Positions 1 to 5,260 of a DNA stretch of 7,711 nt are shown one piece after another (within the stretch, counting starts at the first letter, position 1; every line of letters starts with the position of its first letter). The DNA comes from DASSWG01 sp041689995 (GTDB lineage Bacteria; Bacteroidota; Bacteroidia; Flavobacteriales; Flavobacteriaceae), in contig JBDNFD010000118.1 in assembly GCA_041689995.1 (NCBI GenBank), positions 1 to 7,711 of the forward strand. Reading direction: 5' to 3'. Below the pieces are notes generated by a model that saw nothing but the letters and a program-made list of their open reading frames with translations, had not been told where the DNA came from and did no database searches. Made by a program: the position numbers and the translations under genes.

Positions 1-340
1 AATTCTAAAAAATAGGAAAAAAGGGAAAGAGGGAAAGAGGAAATACAAGACAGGAAATCATTATTTCATAAGGCACAAATTCTTCAAAAATCTGTTGCAA
101 AATTGGCTCGAACTAGGTCGAACTAAGTACGGAGTATCTACCTAGTATCTATGGAGTATCTACGAAGCATGTTTTAAGTGGTTTTTGATATAAATATTCG
201 ACAAATTTCCTTCAACTTTTACATTTTATATTTTATATTTTCGGGTTTTGTCATATTCAAGGTTCCGAGTTCAAGGTTTCGAATTACGAGTTCCGAGTTC
301 CGAATTCAAGGTTTAAAATTCATAATTCTGAATTCTGAAT
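1..340. other. Gene-free, repeat-rich flank
   Basis: No convincing gene is visible here. The stretch opens with a purine-rich tract in which GGGAAAGA occurs twice in tandem (23-38). TCGAACTA then occurs twice at a 10-bp interval (108-115 and 118-125), followed by an 11-bp tandem repeat and a long 7-bp tandem repeat, both listed separately. Around 223-243 the AT-rich sequence also runs in 7-bp steps (ATTTTAT twice, then ATTTTCG). A short plus-strand open frame through 178-363 is made mostly of repeat sequence and is not called. Confidence 0.7.
131..163. repeat. 11-bp tandem repeat, three units
   Basis: Three consecutive 11-bp units read GGAGTATCTAC, CTAGTATCTAT and GGAGTATCTAC. The first and third are identical and the middle one differs at three positions. 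The function is unknown. It lies in the repeat-rich intergenic flank downstream of the rhomboid gene. Confidence 0.85.
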
Positions 341-345
341 TCAAC
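255..345. repeat. Degenerate 7-bp tandem repeat, 13 units
   Basis: Thirteen consecutive heptamers run without a gap from ATTCAAG at 255 to ATTCAAC at 339. Typical units are GTTCCGA, ATTCAAG and ATTCTGA, with a loose consensus of RTT(C/T)NNR. The array runs into the stop codon of the rhomboid gene at 341-343. Degenerate heptamer arrays are known from intergenic DNA of other bacteria such as cyanobacteria. No function can be read from the sequence. Confidence 0.85.
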
Positions 346-1117
346 CATCCCTGCCTTCCTTAAAATGGCACCGAATTTCCAGCTTATCTGATTTCTCCAA
401 TTCGTCCACATTTTCTTCCTTCGGGAATTCAATGAAATTGCCGTCTTTGTCGAAATGTTTCATAAATGGATCATTTTCTTCTTTGTAGGTTTCTTTTTCC
501 CATTCATATTCAGGGATGGGAATTTTATAATTTTTGTACACCAACGCCAAAATAATCCCGGAAATCAATCCGGATAAATGACCTTCCCACGAAATTCCCT
601 CTTTTCCGGGGATTATTCCCCAAACCAGACTTCCGTATAAAAATACCACGATCAATGCCAAAGCGATCAGCCGGTAATTCTTCGACCAAATCCCTTTGAA
701 AAACAAAAATGCGGCGAGGCAGTAAATAATTCCGCTTGCGCCAATATGAACCGAATAAGGTTGCGCAATGCACCAAGTGAAAAAACCAGTGAGAATTCCC
801 CCAAAAATCAATATCCGCCAACTTATTTTTCGATAGAAATAAAACAACGCCATGGAAAGAATCAAAAGTGGAATACTGTTGCTGTACAAATGCTTCAAGC
901 TTCCGTGGATGAACGGTGAAAAGATGATTCCGCGCAAACCTATGGCAGAAAGTGGTTGCACGCCCAAAAATGTGAAATGGAACCCAAAGCTGATTTCGAA
1001 CCAATAGACGAGCCAAATCACTAGCACAAAAAGCAATGGAAACCCAATCACGCCGGAGGTGAATTCCGGATGGACCAGGTTTGCGGAAAAAGTCTGTGGA
1101 TTTTTTCGGTACTTCAT
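341..1117 (-). CDS. Rhomboid family intramembrane serine protease
   Basis: This 258-residue polytopic membrane protein should cleave transmembrane substrates within the lipid bilayer. The serine-histidine dyad is visible: the GASG motif at residues 126-129 supplies Ser128, and His180 lies in the helix segment SWEGHLSG. HLYSN (His76, Asn80) matches the HxxxN oxyanion-stabilising motif of GlpG. About six hydrophobic segments run between residues 22 and 194. They are followed by a charged cytosolic tail of about 60 residues containing PFMKHFDKDGNFIEFP, which I associate with flavobacterial members of the family (recollection, not checked). The start is an ATG at 1117-1115. The gene diverges from the rarA promoter remnant at about 1188-1220, which suggests an original rhomboid/rarA divergent pair. 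A weak TAnnTTT-like element (TATCTTTC) lies on the minus strand at 1159-1152. Substrates cannot be inferred. Confidence 0.95.
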   Translation of the reverse strand: MKYRKNPQTFSANLVHPEFTSGVIGFPLLFVLVIWLVYWFEISFGFHFTFLGVQPLSAIGLRGIIFSPFIHGSLKHLYSNSIPLLILSMALFYFYRKISWRILIFGGILTGFFTWCIAQPYSVHIGASGIIYCLAAFLFFKGIWSKNYRLIALALIVVFLYGSLVWGIIPGKEGISWEGHLSGLISGIILALVYKNYKIPIPEYEWEKETYKEENDPFMKHFDKDGNFIEFPKEENVDELEKSDKLEIRCHFKEGRDG

Positions 1118-1187
1118 GTTTATCTATGGGCTTCCATTTTCTGTCCGATTGGAAAGATAGCAAAAAAACGACCAAACTCGATAAAGT

Positions 1188-1220
1188 GGTAAAATTGTCA
1201 TTCAATATTCCACTTTTGCG
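1188..1220 (+). promoter_or_regulatory. Damaged rarA promoter remnant (copy A)
   Basis: The 21 bases at 1188-1208, beginning GGTAAAATTGTC, are identical to the sequence upstream of the rarA starts at 2967-2987 and 4141-4161. The following -7-like box reads CACTTTTG (1211-1218) instead of TACTTTTG, and the ATG is missing. It lies only about 70 bp from the divergent rhomboid start, so it is probably the original rarA upstream region, now inactive. Confidence 0.8.
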
Positions 1221-1319
1221 ATCGAATGGCGACAACGCGGGAAAATTATTGAACATTTCTGAATTATTGGTCACTTCGAGCCCCGAGTATTCGGGGTCTG
1301 AAAATATCAAGATCACCGA
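1213..1319 (+). pseudogene. rarA: Internal fragment of rarA (codons about 188-223)
   Basis: This stretch aligns without gaps to 6926-7032 of the intact rarA downstream. From 1249 to 1319 only 4 of 71 bases differ. The readable peptide includes LLNISELLVTSSPEYSGSEN, against LLNIFELLVTSSPEYSGSEN in the intact protein. The first 187 codons and the C-terminal half are missing. The sequence joins directly to a promoter-like remnant, and CTTTTGCGAT (1213-1222) fits both the rarA promoter end and rarA codons 188-191, so a deletion by microhomology is plausible. It includes the GC-rich palindrome region CCCCGAGTATTCGGGG, one base off the perfect version in intact rarA. It has no start and cannot encode a working ATPase. 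Confidence 0.85.
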
Positions 1320-1342
1320 AGCCTTGGGGTCGAAGATTTTCC

Positions 1343-1368
1343 AAAGCCGATTTTTATTTGGAGCGGTT
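1343..1368. repeat. 26-bp repeat shared with 3076-3101
   Basis: AAAGCC, three variable bases and TTTTATTTGGAGCGGTT are shared with 3076-3101 (23 of 26 identical). Both copies sit at the end of a rarA fragment and just before a TA module. They do not match intact rarA. The element could be a dispersed intergenic repeat or the footprint of an insertion boundary. Confidence 0.7.
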
Positions 1369-1427
1369 GGTTCTAAATCATGCCAAAGCTCATACACATA
1401 AACATCAGCAACATTTAAGCTAAAAAA

Positions 1428-1469
1428 TTCACTTATTTAGTGAACCTTCTGCATTTATCTGTATCTTTG
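1428..1469 (+). promoter_or_regulatory. Promoter and candidate operator of the first TA pair
   Basis: TATCTTTG at 1462-1469 matches the Bacteroidota -7 consensus TAnnTTTG, 20 bases before the toxin ATG at 1490. Upstream, the perfect inverted repeat TTCACT-N5-AGTGAA (1428-1444) covers the place where a -33 element would lie. The encoded antitoxin has a helix-turn-helix domain, so autoregulation at this dyad is a reasonable inference. Confidence 0.65.
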
Positions 1470-1489
1470 CACTATGATAGAAGAGAACT

Positions 1490-1810
1490 ATGGAAATATT
1501 TTTTGAGAAATATTATCTGAAAGAACTATATGAAAACGGAAAAACCCGAAGTAAAAAACATAGGTTCCAGCCAAACATTATCAAAAAATATATCCATACA
1601 ATAGATAAATTAAGAGTTGCAAAAATTACGGAAGAGTTATATCCCATTAGGAGTTTAAATTATGAACGACTTATTGGAGATAAAAAAGGATTAGAATCTG
1701 TTCGAGTTGATGGCAAGTATCGAATAAAATTTATAACTACAATAGAAGGAGAAGATCCTAATTGTATTACAATATGCTCAATTATTGAATTGAGTAATCA
1801 CTACAAGTAA
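1490..1810 (+). CDS. HigB/RelE-like toxin
   Basis: This 106-residue basic protein resembles the RelE/ParE superfamily, in particular host-inhibition-of-growth HigB toxins, which are ribosome-dependent mRNA endonucleases. The C-terminal part GLESVRVDGKYRIKF (about residues 67-81) matches the family pattern in which an arginine-rich strand follows 'G.ES.RV.G.YRI.F'. The first residues MEIFFEKYYLKELYENG form the expected N-terminal helix. The gene starts at the ATG at 1490; an upstream ATG at 1474 is out of frame and quickly closed. It is separated from the antitoxin gene by only 12 bases, so the pair is one operon with the toxin first, as is usual for higBA. The sequence is much richer in AT than rarA, consistent with horizontal transfer. 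Confidence 0.8.
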   Translation: MEIFFEKYYLKELYENGKTRSKKHRFQPNIIKKYIHTIDKLRVAKITEELYPIRSLNYERLIGDKKGLESVRVDGKYRIKFITTIEGEDPNCITICSIIELSNHYK

Positions 1811-1822
1811 ACACGAAGAAAG

Positions 1823-2917
1823 ATGGCAACAAACATAGCTTTAACACCAGCGCAAGCGACACATCCCGGAGTTTTAATTAAAGATGAATTAGATGCAACA
1901 CCTGATTTAAACCAAAGGATATTGGCAAAGGAATTAGGTGTGCAACCATCATTTTTAAATGAAATTATCAAAGGAAAAAGACCAGTAACAGCAGATATCG
2001 CAATTTTATTAGAAAATATTTTGGGTATTTCGGCGGATTATTGGATGAAATTTCAGTCTCAATACGAGATAGATAAAGCAAGAGTTAAGCAAAAAAATAT
2101 TAAAAAACTAAGAAATATTGAACTCTGGAACATCATAAAGGATTATGTTCCAGTTCTATATTTTAAAAAACACAATTACTTAAACAATGACATTGAAAGT
2201 GATATTAATACAATAAGGAATATTTATGACGTAGAAACTATTGATGGATTAGTATCATCTTTTTCTAGTGATAGATTTGCATATTATCGTAAATCAGAAA
2301 AATTAAAAATAGACGATAAAAACATGTTCGCTTGGAGTTCTTTAGCTCAATATGAAGCTAAAAACCAAAAACCCAATACATTTAATTTTGACAATTTAAA
2401 TCAACTCTGTTTAAATCTAAATAATATATTCTACGAAAACTCTGGAACACCAGAAAGAGTTAAAACCGTTCTCAATCAATTTGGAATTAAAATGTTGCTA
2501 ATTGACAAACTAGAAAAAACACCTATTGATGGGTTTTCATTTTGGTCAGATAAAAATCCAGCTATTGCCTTGACTTTAAGATATAATCGAATTGACAATT
2601 TCGCATTTACTATTATGCACGAAATTGGACATATTGATTTGCATTTAAGAAATGATAAGGATAGAAAATTTATGGATCTAACGAGAATGCAGAATTTAGA
2701 TAAATGTGAGAACGAAGCAGATAATTATGCTCAACAAAAACTGATTTCTAAAGATATATGGCAAGATATTTTAGAAAATCATATTCCTCTCAATGATGAA
2801 AAAATTAAAAATCTAGGAGATGAAAACAGAATTAATCCTGCAATCTTATTAGGTCGTATTTGCTACGAAATGCATTATTATGCAATGAAAACTACGATTG
2901 ACAAAAAAATGAAATAA
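1823..2917 (+). CDS. HigA-type antitoxin fused to ImmA/IrrE-like metallopeptidase
   Basis: This 364-residue protein has two parts. Residues 10-80 form a VapI/HigA-type XRE helix-turn-helix domain (HPGVLIKDEL, then LAKELGVQPSFLNEIIKGKRP and ISADYWMKFQ). Residues from about 200 to 360 resemble the ImmA/IrrE metallopeptidase domain. Its zinc motif HEIGH is at 266-270, and ENEAD at 296-300 can supply the third ligand (Glu298). The N-terminal part should bind the upstream toxin or operator DNA. The C-terminal part could be a regulated protease, as in ImmA and IrrE, where proteolysis removes a repressor. The ATG at 1823 follows a purine-rich GAAGAAAG. Most HigA antitoxins are about 100 residues, so this is a long variant. 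Proteins of this layout are common near RelE-like toxins, but their activity is poorly defined. The gene is AT-rich relative to rarA. Confidence 0.85.
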   Translation: MATNIALTPAQATHPGVLIKDELDATPDLNQRILAKELGVQPSFLNEIIKGKRPVTADIAILLENILGISADYWMKFQSQYEIDKARVKQKNIKKLRNIELWNIIKDYVPVLYFKKHNYLNNDIESDINTIRNIYDVETIDGLVSSFSSDRFAYYRKSEKLKIDDKNMFAWSSLAQYEAKNQKPNTFNFDNLNQLCLNLNNIFYENSGTPERVKTVLNQFGIKMLLIDKLEKTPIDGFSFWSDKNPAIALTLRYNRIDNFAFTIMHEIGHIDLHLRNDKDRKFMDLTRMQNLDKCENEADNYAQQKLISKDIWQDILENHIPLNDEKIKNLGDENRINPAILLGRICYEMHYYAMKTTIDKKMK

Positions 2918-2937
2918 CCACATAAGCACCGTGTTGA

Positions 2938-3006
2938 TTGAACCGGTACAACCCGAATCATAAAAAGGTAAAATTGTCATTCAATATCCTACTTTTGCAA
3001 TATGAA
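2938..3006 (+). repeat. rarA upstream repeat (copy B) with promoter
   Basis: These 69 bp match 4112-4180 with only three mismatches. The repeat holds GGTAAAATTGTC, also present beside the rhomboid gene. It ends in the -7 box TACTTTTG (2990-2997) four bases before an ATG at 3002. This is the rarA promoter placed in front of a truncated rarA. Together with copy C it brackets the GNAT TA module in direct orientation. Confidence 0.9.
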
Positions 3007-3081
3007 CCAAGCTTTGGCCGAACGATTACGCCCGAAAAACCTGCAAGAATATTTGGGTCAGGCCGATTTGGTGGGAAAGCC
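3002..3081 (+). pseudogene. rarA: 5' fragment of a diverged rarA
   Basis: The frame begins MNQALAERLRPKNLQEYLGQ and continues to VGK, matching the N-terminus of intact RarA (MNQPLAERLRPKTLESYLGQ). Identity ends just after codon 25. By eye the DNA is about 85% identical to 6365-6440, so this is a diverged allele and not a recent copy of the intact gene. The frame continues into unrelated sequence and closes at 3211, giving a 69-residue chimera without Walker A or Walker B motifs. It may be transcribed from copy B of the promoter, but it cannot be a working ATPase. Confidence 0.88.
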
Positions 3082-3101
3082 AGCTTTTATTTGGAGCGGT
3101 T
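3076..3101. repeat. 26-bp repeat shared with 1343-1368
   Basis: This is the second copy of AAAGCC-N3-TTTTATTTGGAGCGGTT. It begins exactly where similarity to rarA stops (the GGGAAA of codons 25-26). The sequence continues CGGGTTTTGACACGC, which the first copy shares only in part. Confidence 0.7.
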
Positions 3102-3119
3102 CGGGTTTTGACACGCAAT

Positions 3120-3144
3120 TAAAAAAAAGCACCCTTTCGGATAC
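3120..3144 (-). terminator. Rho-independent terminator of the GNAT module
   Basis: Read on the minus strand, GTATCC and GGGTGC (with two G-U pairs) close a GAAA tetraloop, followed by a run of eight or nine T residues. The hairpin lies 8 bases beyond the stop codon of the acetyltransferase gene, as expected for a simple terminator of that operon. Confidence 0.6.
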
Positions 3145-3151
3145 TCTTTTA

Positions 3152-3649
3152 CTATTGAGAATTCTCAATTGTTTTTATTGGTATAAACATTTTTCCAGTA
3201 CCAGGAATTAATATAAAACCATATTTTGAATAAAATGTTCCAGCCTTCGCATCAATTGGATCAACTACAATTGCTAAAGTTCCCAAATTCTGCGAAATTT
3301 CTACACACCGATTAAGTGCATCTATTAAAATTAATTCGCCATAACCATTTCCTTTAAATTTCTCATCAATTGCTAACCTACCTAATAAAATTGTAGGCAA
3401 GTTGAAATAAGAGGGAGGTAATTTTTGAGTAATCTCTTGTGGAAAATCGTCTCTGCTGATTGAATTAGCAGATAATGTATAATAACCTAGAACTTCTTTG
3501 TGCTTTCTTGTTAAGACGAAACAGGCTGATAAATCCCTTCTAATGTCTTGTTTGGCTTGTTTTTGGATATAATTATCCAACATTGAATTACCACAATTAA
3601 ACGTATCCTTTATGTGGCTATTTTTCAGGGCTTCTATCCTTAAATCCAT
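3152..3649 (-). CDS. GNAT acetyltransferase toxin (TacT/AtaT type)
   Basis: This 165-residue protein is of the GNAT toxin family, whose members use acetyl-CoA to acetylate the amino group of aminoacyl-tRNA and so stop translation. The family signature FNCGN is at residues 17-21. The acetyl-CoA pyrophosphate loop is seen as FKGNGYG (98-104) after RLAID. The FYSKYGF segment provides Tyr140, the position used by TacT for catalysis. Length and layout agree with the family. The ATG at 3649 overlaps the end of the DUF1778 antitoxin gene by 32 bp, so the two are translationally linked. A perfect 16-bp palindrome, ATTGAGAATTCTCAAT (3154-3169), covers the last codons. The target tRNA cannot be predicted. 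Confidence 0.92.
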   Translation of the reverse strand: MDLRIEALKNSHIKDTFNCGNSMLDNYIQKQAKQDIRRDLSACFVLTRKHKEVLGYYTLSANSISRDDFPQEITQKLPPSYFNLPTILLGRLAIDEKFKGNGYGELILIDALNRCVEISQNLGTLAIVVDPIDAKAGTFYSKYGFILIPGTGKMFIPIKTIENSQ

Positions 3650-3926
3650 TAGTCTCTTTAAATTTTTGATAATTTAATTGAGCTCTTTTTAGTTTCTCGT
3701 TAGGAGAAGGTGGATTTAATAGTGCATTTATGAATATTTTTTTGTCTTCAATAGTCTTAACAATAAGATTATTATCTTTTACAATCTTATTAGCTTCTGA
3801 ATTAATACAGAAAACTACAAATTCGGACAAGTTTTTAAAACCACGCAACTCTGACGCATACTTAATAAACTCTTTCTGTTCCTTACTGATTCGAACATCA
3901 ATTCTATCTTTAGATAATGTTGACAT
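3618..3926 (-). CDS. DUF1778 ribbon-helix-helix antitoxin (TacA/AtaR type)
   Basis: This 102-residue antitoxin is encoded upstream of the GNAT toxin. The N-terminal part KDRIDVRISKEQKEFIKYAS (residues 6-25) continuing to LSEFVV is a ribbon-helix-helix DNA-binding domain. The C-terminal part, with DKKIFINALLNPPSPNEKLK (61-80), resembles the segment that wraps and blocks the acetyltransferase in TacAT-type complexes. It starts at the ATG at 3926, about 60 bases after the predicted transcription start. The dimer is expected to repress its own promoter through the dyad at 3996-4016, with toxin-dependent tuning as known for this family. Confidence 0.9.
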   Translation of the reverse strand: MSTLSKDRIDVRISKEQKEFIKYASELRGFKNLSEFVVFCINSEANKIVKDNNLIVKTIEDKKIFINALLNPPSPNEKLKRAQLNYQKFKETNGFKDRSPEK

Positions 3927-3991
3927 AAAACGCTCTTAATTCGTTTGACTTATTCCTCTTTGTGTTGATTTAAATATTTTAATCATTAACG

Positions 3992-4018
3992 CAAATGTAC
4001 GTCTTTTTACCGTACAAA
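3992..4018 (-). promoter_or_regulatory. Promoter and operator of the GNAT/DUF1778 operon
   Basis: On the minus strand, TACATTTG (3999-3992) fits TAnnTTTG. A perfect inverted repeat TGTACG-N9-CGTACA spans 3996-4016 and overlaps this box. A TTTG lies at 4018-4015, 15 bases upstream, somewhat closer than the usual 19. The dyad is a good candidate for the binding site of the DUF1778 antitoxin. Confidence 0.7.
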
Positions 4019-4111
4019 CTACAACGCCATTAAAAAATAAAGTTGGCTTCAATAACTAACTATTCGGCGACGAATCTGGTTGATTTGGCTCTTATGAGGA
4101 AAACGATGGAT
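4019..4111. other. Short intergenic stretch with a small hairpin
   Basis: This holds no gene. The only structure seen is ATTCG-GCGA-CGAAT (4062-4075), a 5-bp stem with a GNRA-type loop. The stretch leads into the third rarA upstream copy. Confidence 0.5.
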
Positions 4112-4182
4112 TTGAACTGGTATAACCCGAATCACAAAAAGGTAAAATTGTCATTCAATATCCTACTTTTGCAATATGAATC
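4112..4182 (+). repeat. rarA upstream repeat (copy C), attL-like
   Basis: Bases 4112-4180 match 2938-3006 with three mismatches. The last 24 bases (4159-4182), starting TATCCTACTTTTGCAATATG, are identical to 6348-6371 at the intact rarA start. They include the -7 box TACTTTTG and the first seven bases of rarA (ATGAATC). After that the sequence changes abruptly into the end of a reversed antitoxin remnant. Recombination between this core and the copy at 6348 would rebuild an uninterrupted rarA start. Confidence 0.9.
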
Positions 4183-4185
4183 GGT

Positions 4186-4371
4186 TCAGTAGGCCAATTC
4201 TTTATTGTTCAGTTCCACGTTAAAATTCACTTTTGCCCCTAAAGCGTCAAACACTTTTAAAATGGTTTCAAAGCGGGCATTTTTTATACTGTTCTCGATT
4301 TTTAAAATCTGTGCCTTTTGAACACCAACTATAAAATTTCCCAATAGGGAAACAATTTTTTCGTTACTTCT
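4186..4371 (-). pseudogene. Decayed XRE-family antitoxin remnant
   Basis: On the minus strand, the frame ending at the TGA at 4188-4186 reads VGVQKAQILKIENSIKNARF and then a stretch ending LGAKVNFNVEL before the stop. This is the C-terminal half of a small helix-turn-helix antitoxin of the HigA type: recognition helix, then the TILKVFDALG segment and a final strand. Upstream, the frame meets a stop at 4374-4372, and the expected N-terminal helix appears only in broken pieces of other frames (such as TKQATKQEM). It is therefore truncated and frameshifted, and no matching toxin is present. It resembles the antitoxin at 4539-4829, so it is probably the leftover of an earlier, related cassette. 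Its stop lies only four bases from the rarA start copy. Confidence 0.75.
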
Positions 4372-4538
4372 TCATTTCTTGTTTAGTGGCCTGTTTCGTT
4401 AAGGTTGCCGCCAACGTTTGGTAGAAAGGCAGGAGCGGGATTGACGCACGAATTTTTCGGTTTATAATTGACCTTAATTATGAAATCACTTTTGGTTAAG
4501 CACTAACCTTTATATTCGTGTTGTGAAACGTACATATA
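4372..4538. other. Intergenic stretch with cassette-end element
   Basis: No intact gene is visible. It contains broken upstream pieces of the antitoxin remnant, then the CAACG element at 4412 and the hairpin GGTTA-AGCAC-TAACC (4494-4508). It ends in the inverted repeat beside the next antitoxin stop codon. Confidence 0.5.
4412..4435 (+). repeat. CAACGnTTGGTA element, left copy
   Basis: This element reads CAACGTTTGGTAGAAAGG and continues into a GC-rich AGGAGCGGG. It matches 5261-5284 in the same orientation at 19 of 24 positions. The two direct copies bracket the Gp49/XRE pair, as expected for the ends of a cassette. The complementary half that a complete attC site would need is not visible nearby. 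Confidence 0.5.
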
Positions 4539-4548
4539 TCACAACTCG
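4517..4548. repeat. Inverted repeat at the end of the XRE gene
   Basis: GTTGTGA (4520-4526) and TCACAAC (4539-4545) are perfect arms around a 12-base loop, extended by CG/CG after one mismatch. The right arm contains the antitoxin stop codon. It lacks a T-run on the minus strand, so it is at best a weak terminator. Confidence 0.5.
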
Positions 4549-4829
4549 ATTGTAATATTTACCTTTCCTCCAAGCCCTTTTTCCACGATGTCGAATAATG
4601 TTTTTAAAGTCAGATTACTGCCATTATTTTCCACGCGCGAAATGTAGGTGCGTTTTTTGTCAATCAGTTCCCCAAGTTGCTCTTGGGTCAGATTTTTTTC
4701 CTCTCGTGCATTTCTTAAAAGCAAACCGATTTTAAAGGATTCAAAATCTCGTTCGAGTTCATCTCTTCGTTCAGTTCCTTTTTTTCCGTAAACGGTGTCT
4801 TTTATGTCTTTCCAACTTTTAGTTTCCAT
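4539..4829 (-). CDS. XRE-family antitoxin (HigA-like)
   Basis: This 96-residue helix-turn-helix protein is the likely antitoxin and repressor of the overlapping toxin gene. An acidic, helical N-terminal region (RRDELERDFESFKIGLLLRN, residues 21-40) leads into the helix-turn-helix EKNLTQEQLGELIDKKRTYI (44-63), then SRVENNGSNLTLKTLFDIV. The C-terminal strand KVNITIEL is typical for antitoxins paired with Gp49-like HigB toxins. It starts at the ATG at 4829, overlapping the toxin stop by 11 bp, so translation is probably coupled. The order toxin-antitoxin matches higBA operons. It probably binds the palindrome at 5184-5201. Confidence 0.9.
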   Translation of the reverse strand: METKSWKDIKDTVYGKKGTERRDELERDFESFKIGLLLRNAREEKNLTQEQLGELIDKKRTYISRVENNGSNLTLKTLFDIVEKGLGGKVNITIEL

Positions 4830-5175
4830 TTTCTTTGTTTTTTTCTTCGTAATACTCTTTCATTAATCGGACTGCTTTGTCGATTTCTTTTTTGGGCGTT
4901 TTCTGTGTCTTTTTGATAAATCCGTTCAGGAGTATAACTAACTTACCTTTGTCGAAGAAGCAAAAAACTCTCCAGATATTCGAGCCCAATTTTATTCTGG
5001 CTTCAAATAGTGCTTTATGGGTTTTCATCGGCACCAAATATGTTTTCGGCACGTGCTGATAGGTTTCGATTATTTCAATTACCTTAAATATCTTGTCCTG
5101 AACCTTCGTCGGTTGAGCAAGCAGAAACTCCTCGAAATAATGTTTGTATTGTATTACCTGCCTAACCTTTTCCAT
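4819..5175 (-). CDS. Gp49/HigB-like toxin (RelE superfamily)
   Basis: This 118-residue protein fits the phage-derived Gp49-like/HigB toxins, which are thought to cut mRNA on the ribosome. Family signs are LFEARIKLGSNIWRVFCFFD (residues 56-75), followed by a strand and NGFIKKTQKTPKKEIDKA (84-101). The F.KKTQ.TP..EI..A block is highly characteristic. The lysine-rich end EYYEEKNKENGN is a hydrophilic tail. It starts at the ATG at 5175, a few bases after the predicted transcription start, so the leader is very short. It is the first gene of the operon with the XRE antitoxin. Confidence 0.9.
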   Translation of the reverse strand: MEKVRQVIQYKHYFEEFLLAQPTKVQDKIFKVIEIIETYQHVPKTYLVPMKTHKALFEARIKLGSNIWRVFCFFDKGKLVILLNGFIKKTQKTPKKEIDKAVRLMKEYYEEKNKENGN

Positions 5176-5179
5176 AAGA

Positions 5180-5210
5180 CAAAGGTAACTTAAAAGTTAC
5201 CATTTACAAA
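5180..5210 (-). promoter_or_regulatory. Promoter with embedded palindromic operator
   Basis: On the minus strand, TTTG (5210-5207), a 19-base spacer and TACCTTTG (5187-5180) match the Bacteroidota promoter (TTTG-N19-TAnnTTTG) exactly. The spacer and part of the -7 box are covered by GGTAACTT-N2-AAGTTACC (5184-5201), a dyad with perfect 8-bp arms. A repressor bound there would block the promoter, so this is a strong candidate for the antitoxin operator. Confidence 0.8.
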
Positions 5211-5260
5211 GTTCCAGATTTTTTATTTTGGAAGCCGAATGTTTTTTTCGGTATGTTTTA

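Noticed and set aside
178..363. Plus-strand open frame of 61 codons
   Set aside because: It consists mostly of AT-rich and heptamer repeat sequence and overlaps the rhomboid stop.
525..1397. Long minus-strand open frame of 290 codons
   Set aside because: It overlaps the rhomboid gene in another frame for most of its length and runs backwards through the rarA fragment. It has no recognisable domain.
1081..1401. Plus-strand open frame of 106 codons next to the rhomboid gene
   Set aside because: It starts inside the rhomboid gene and runs through promoter and rarA fragment sequence. Only the rarA-derived part is meaningful, and it is called as a pseudogene fragment.
3154..3169. Perfect palindrome ATTGAGAATTCTCAAT as terminator of the acetyltransferase gene
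   Set aside because: It has no loop and overlaps the last codons. The hairpin with a T-run at 3120-3144 fits better.
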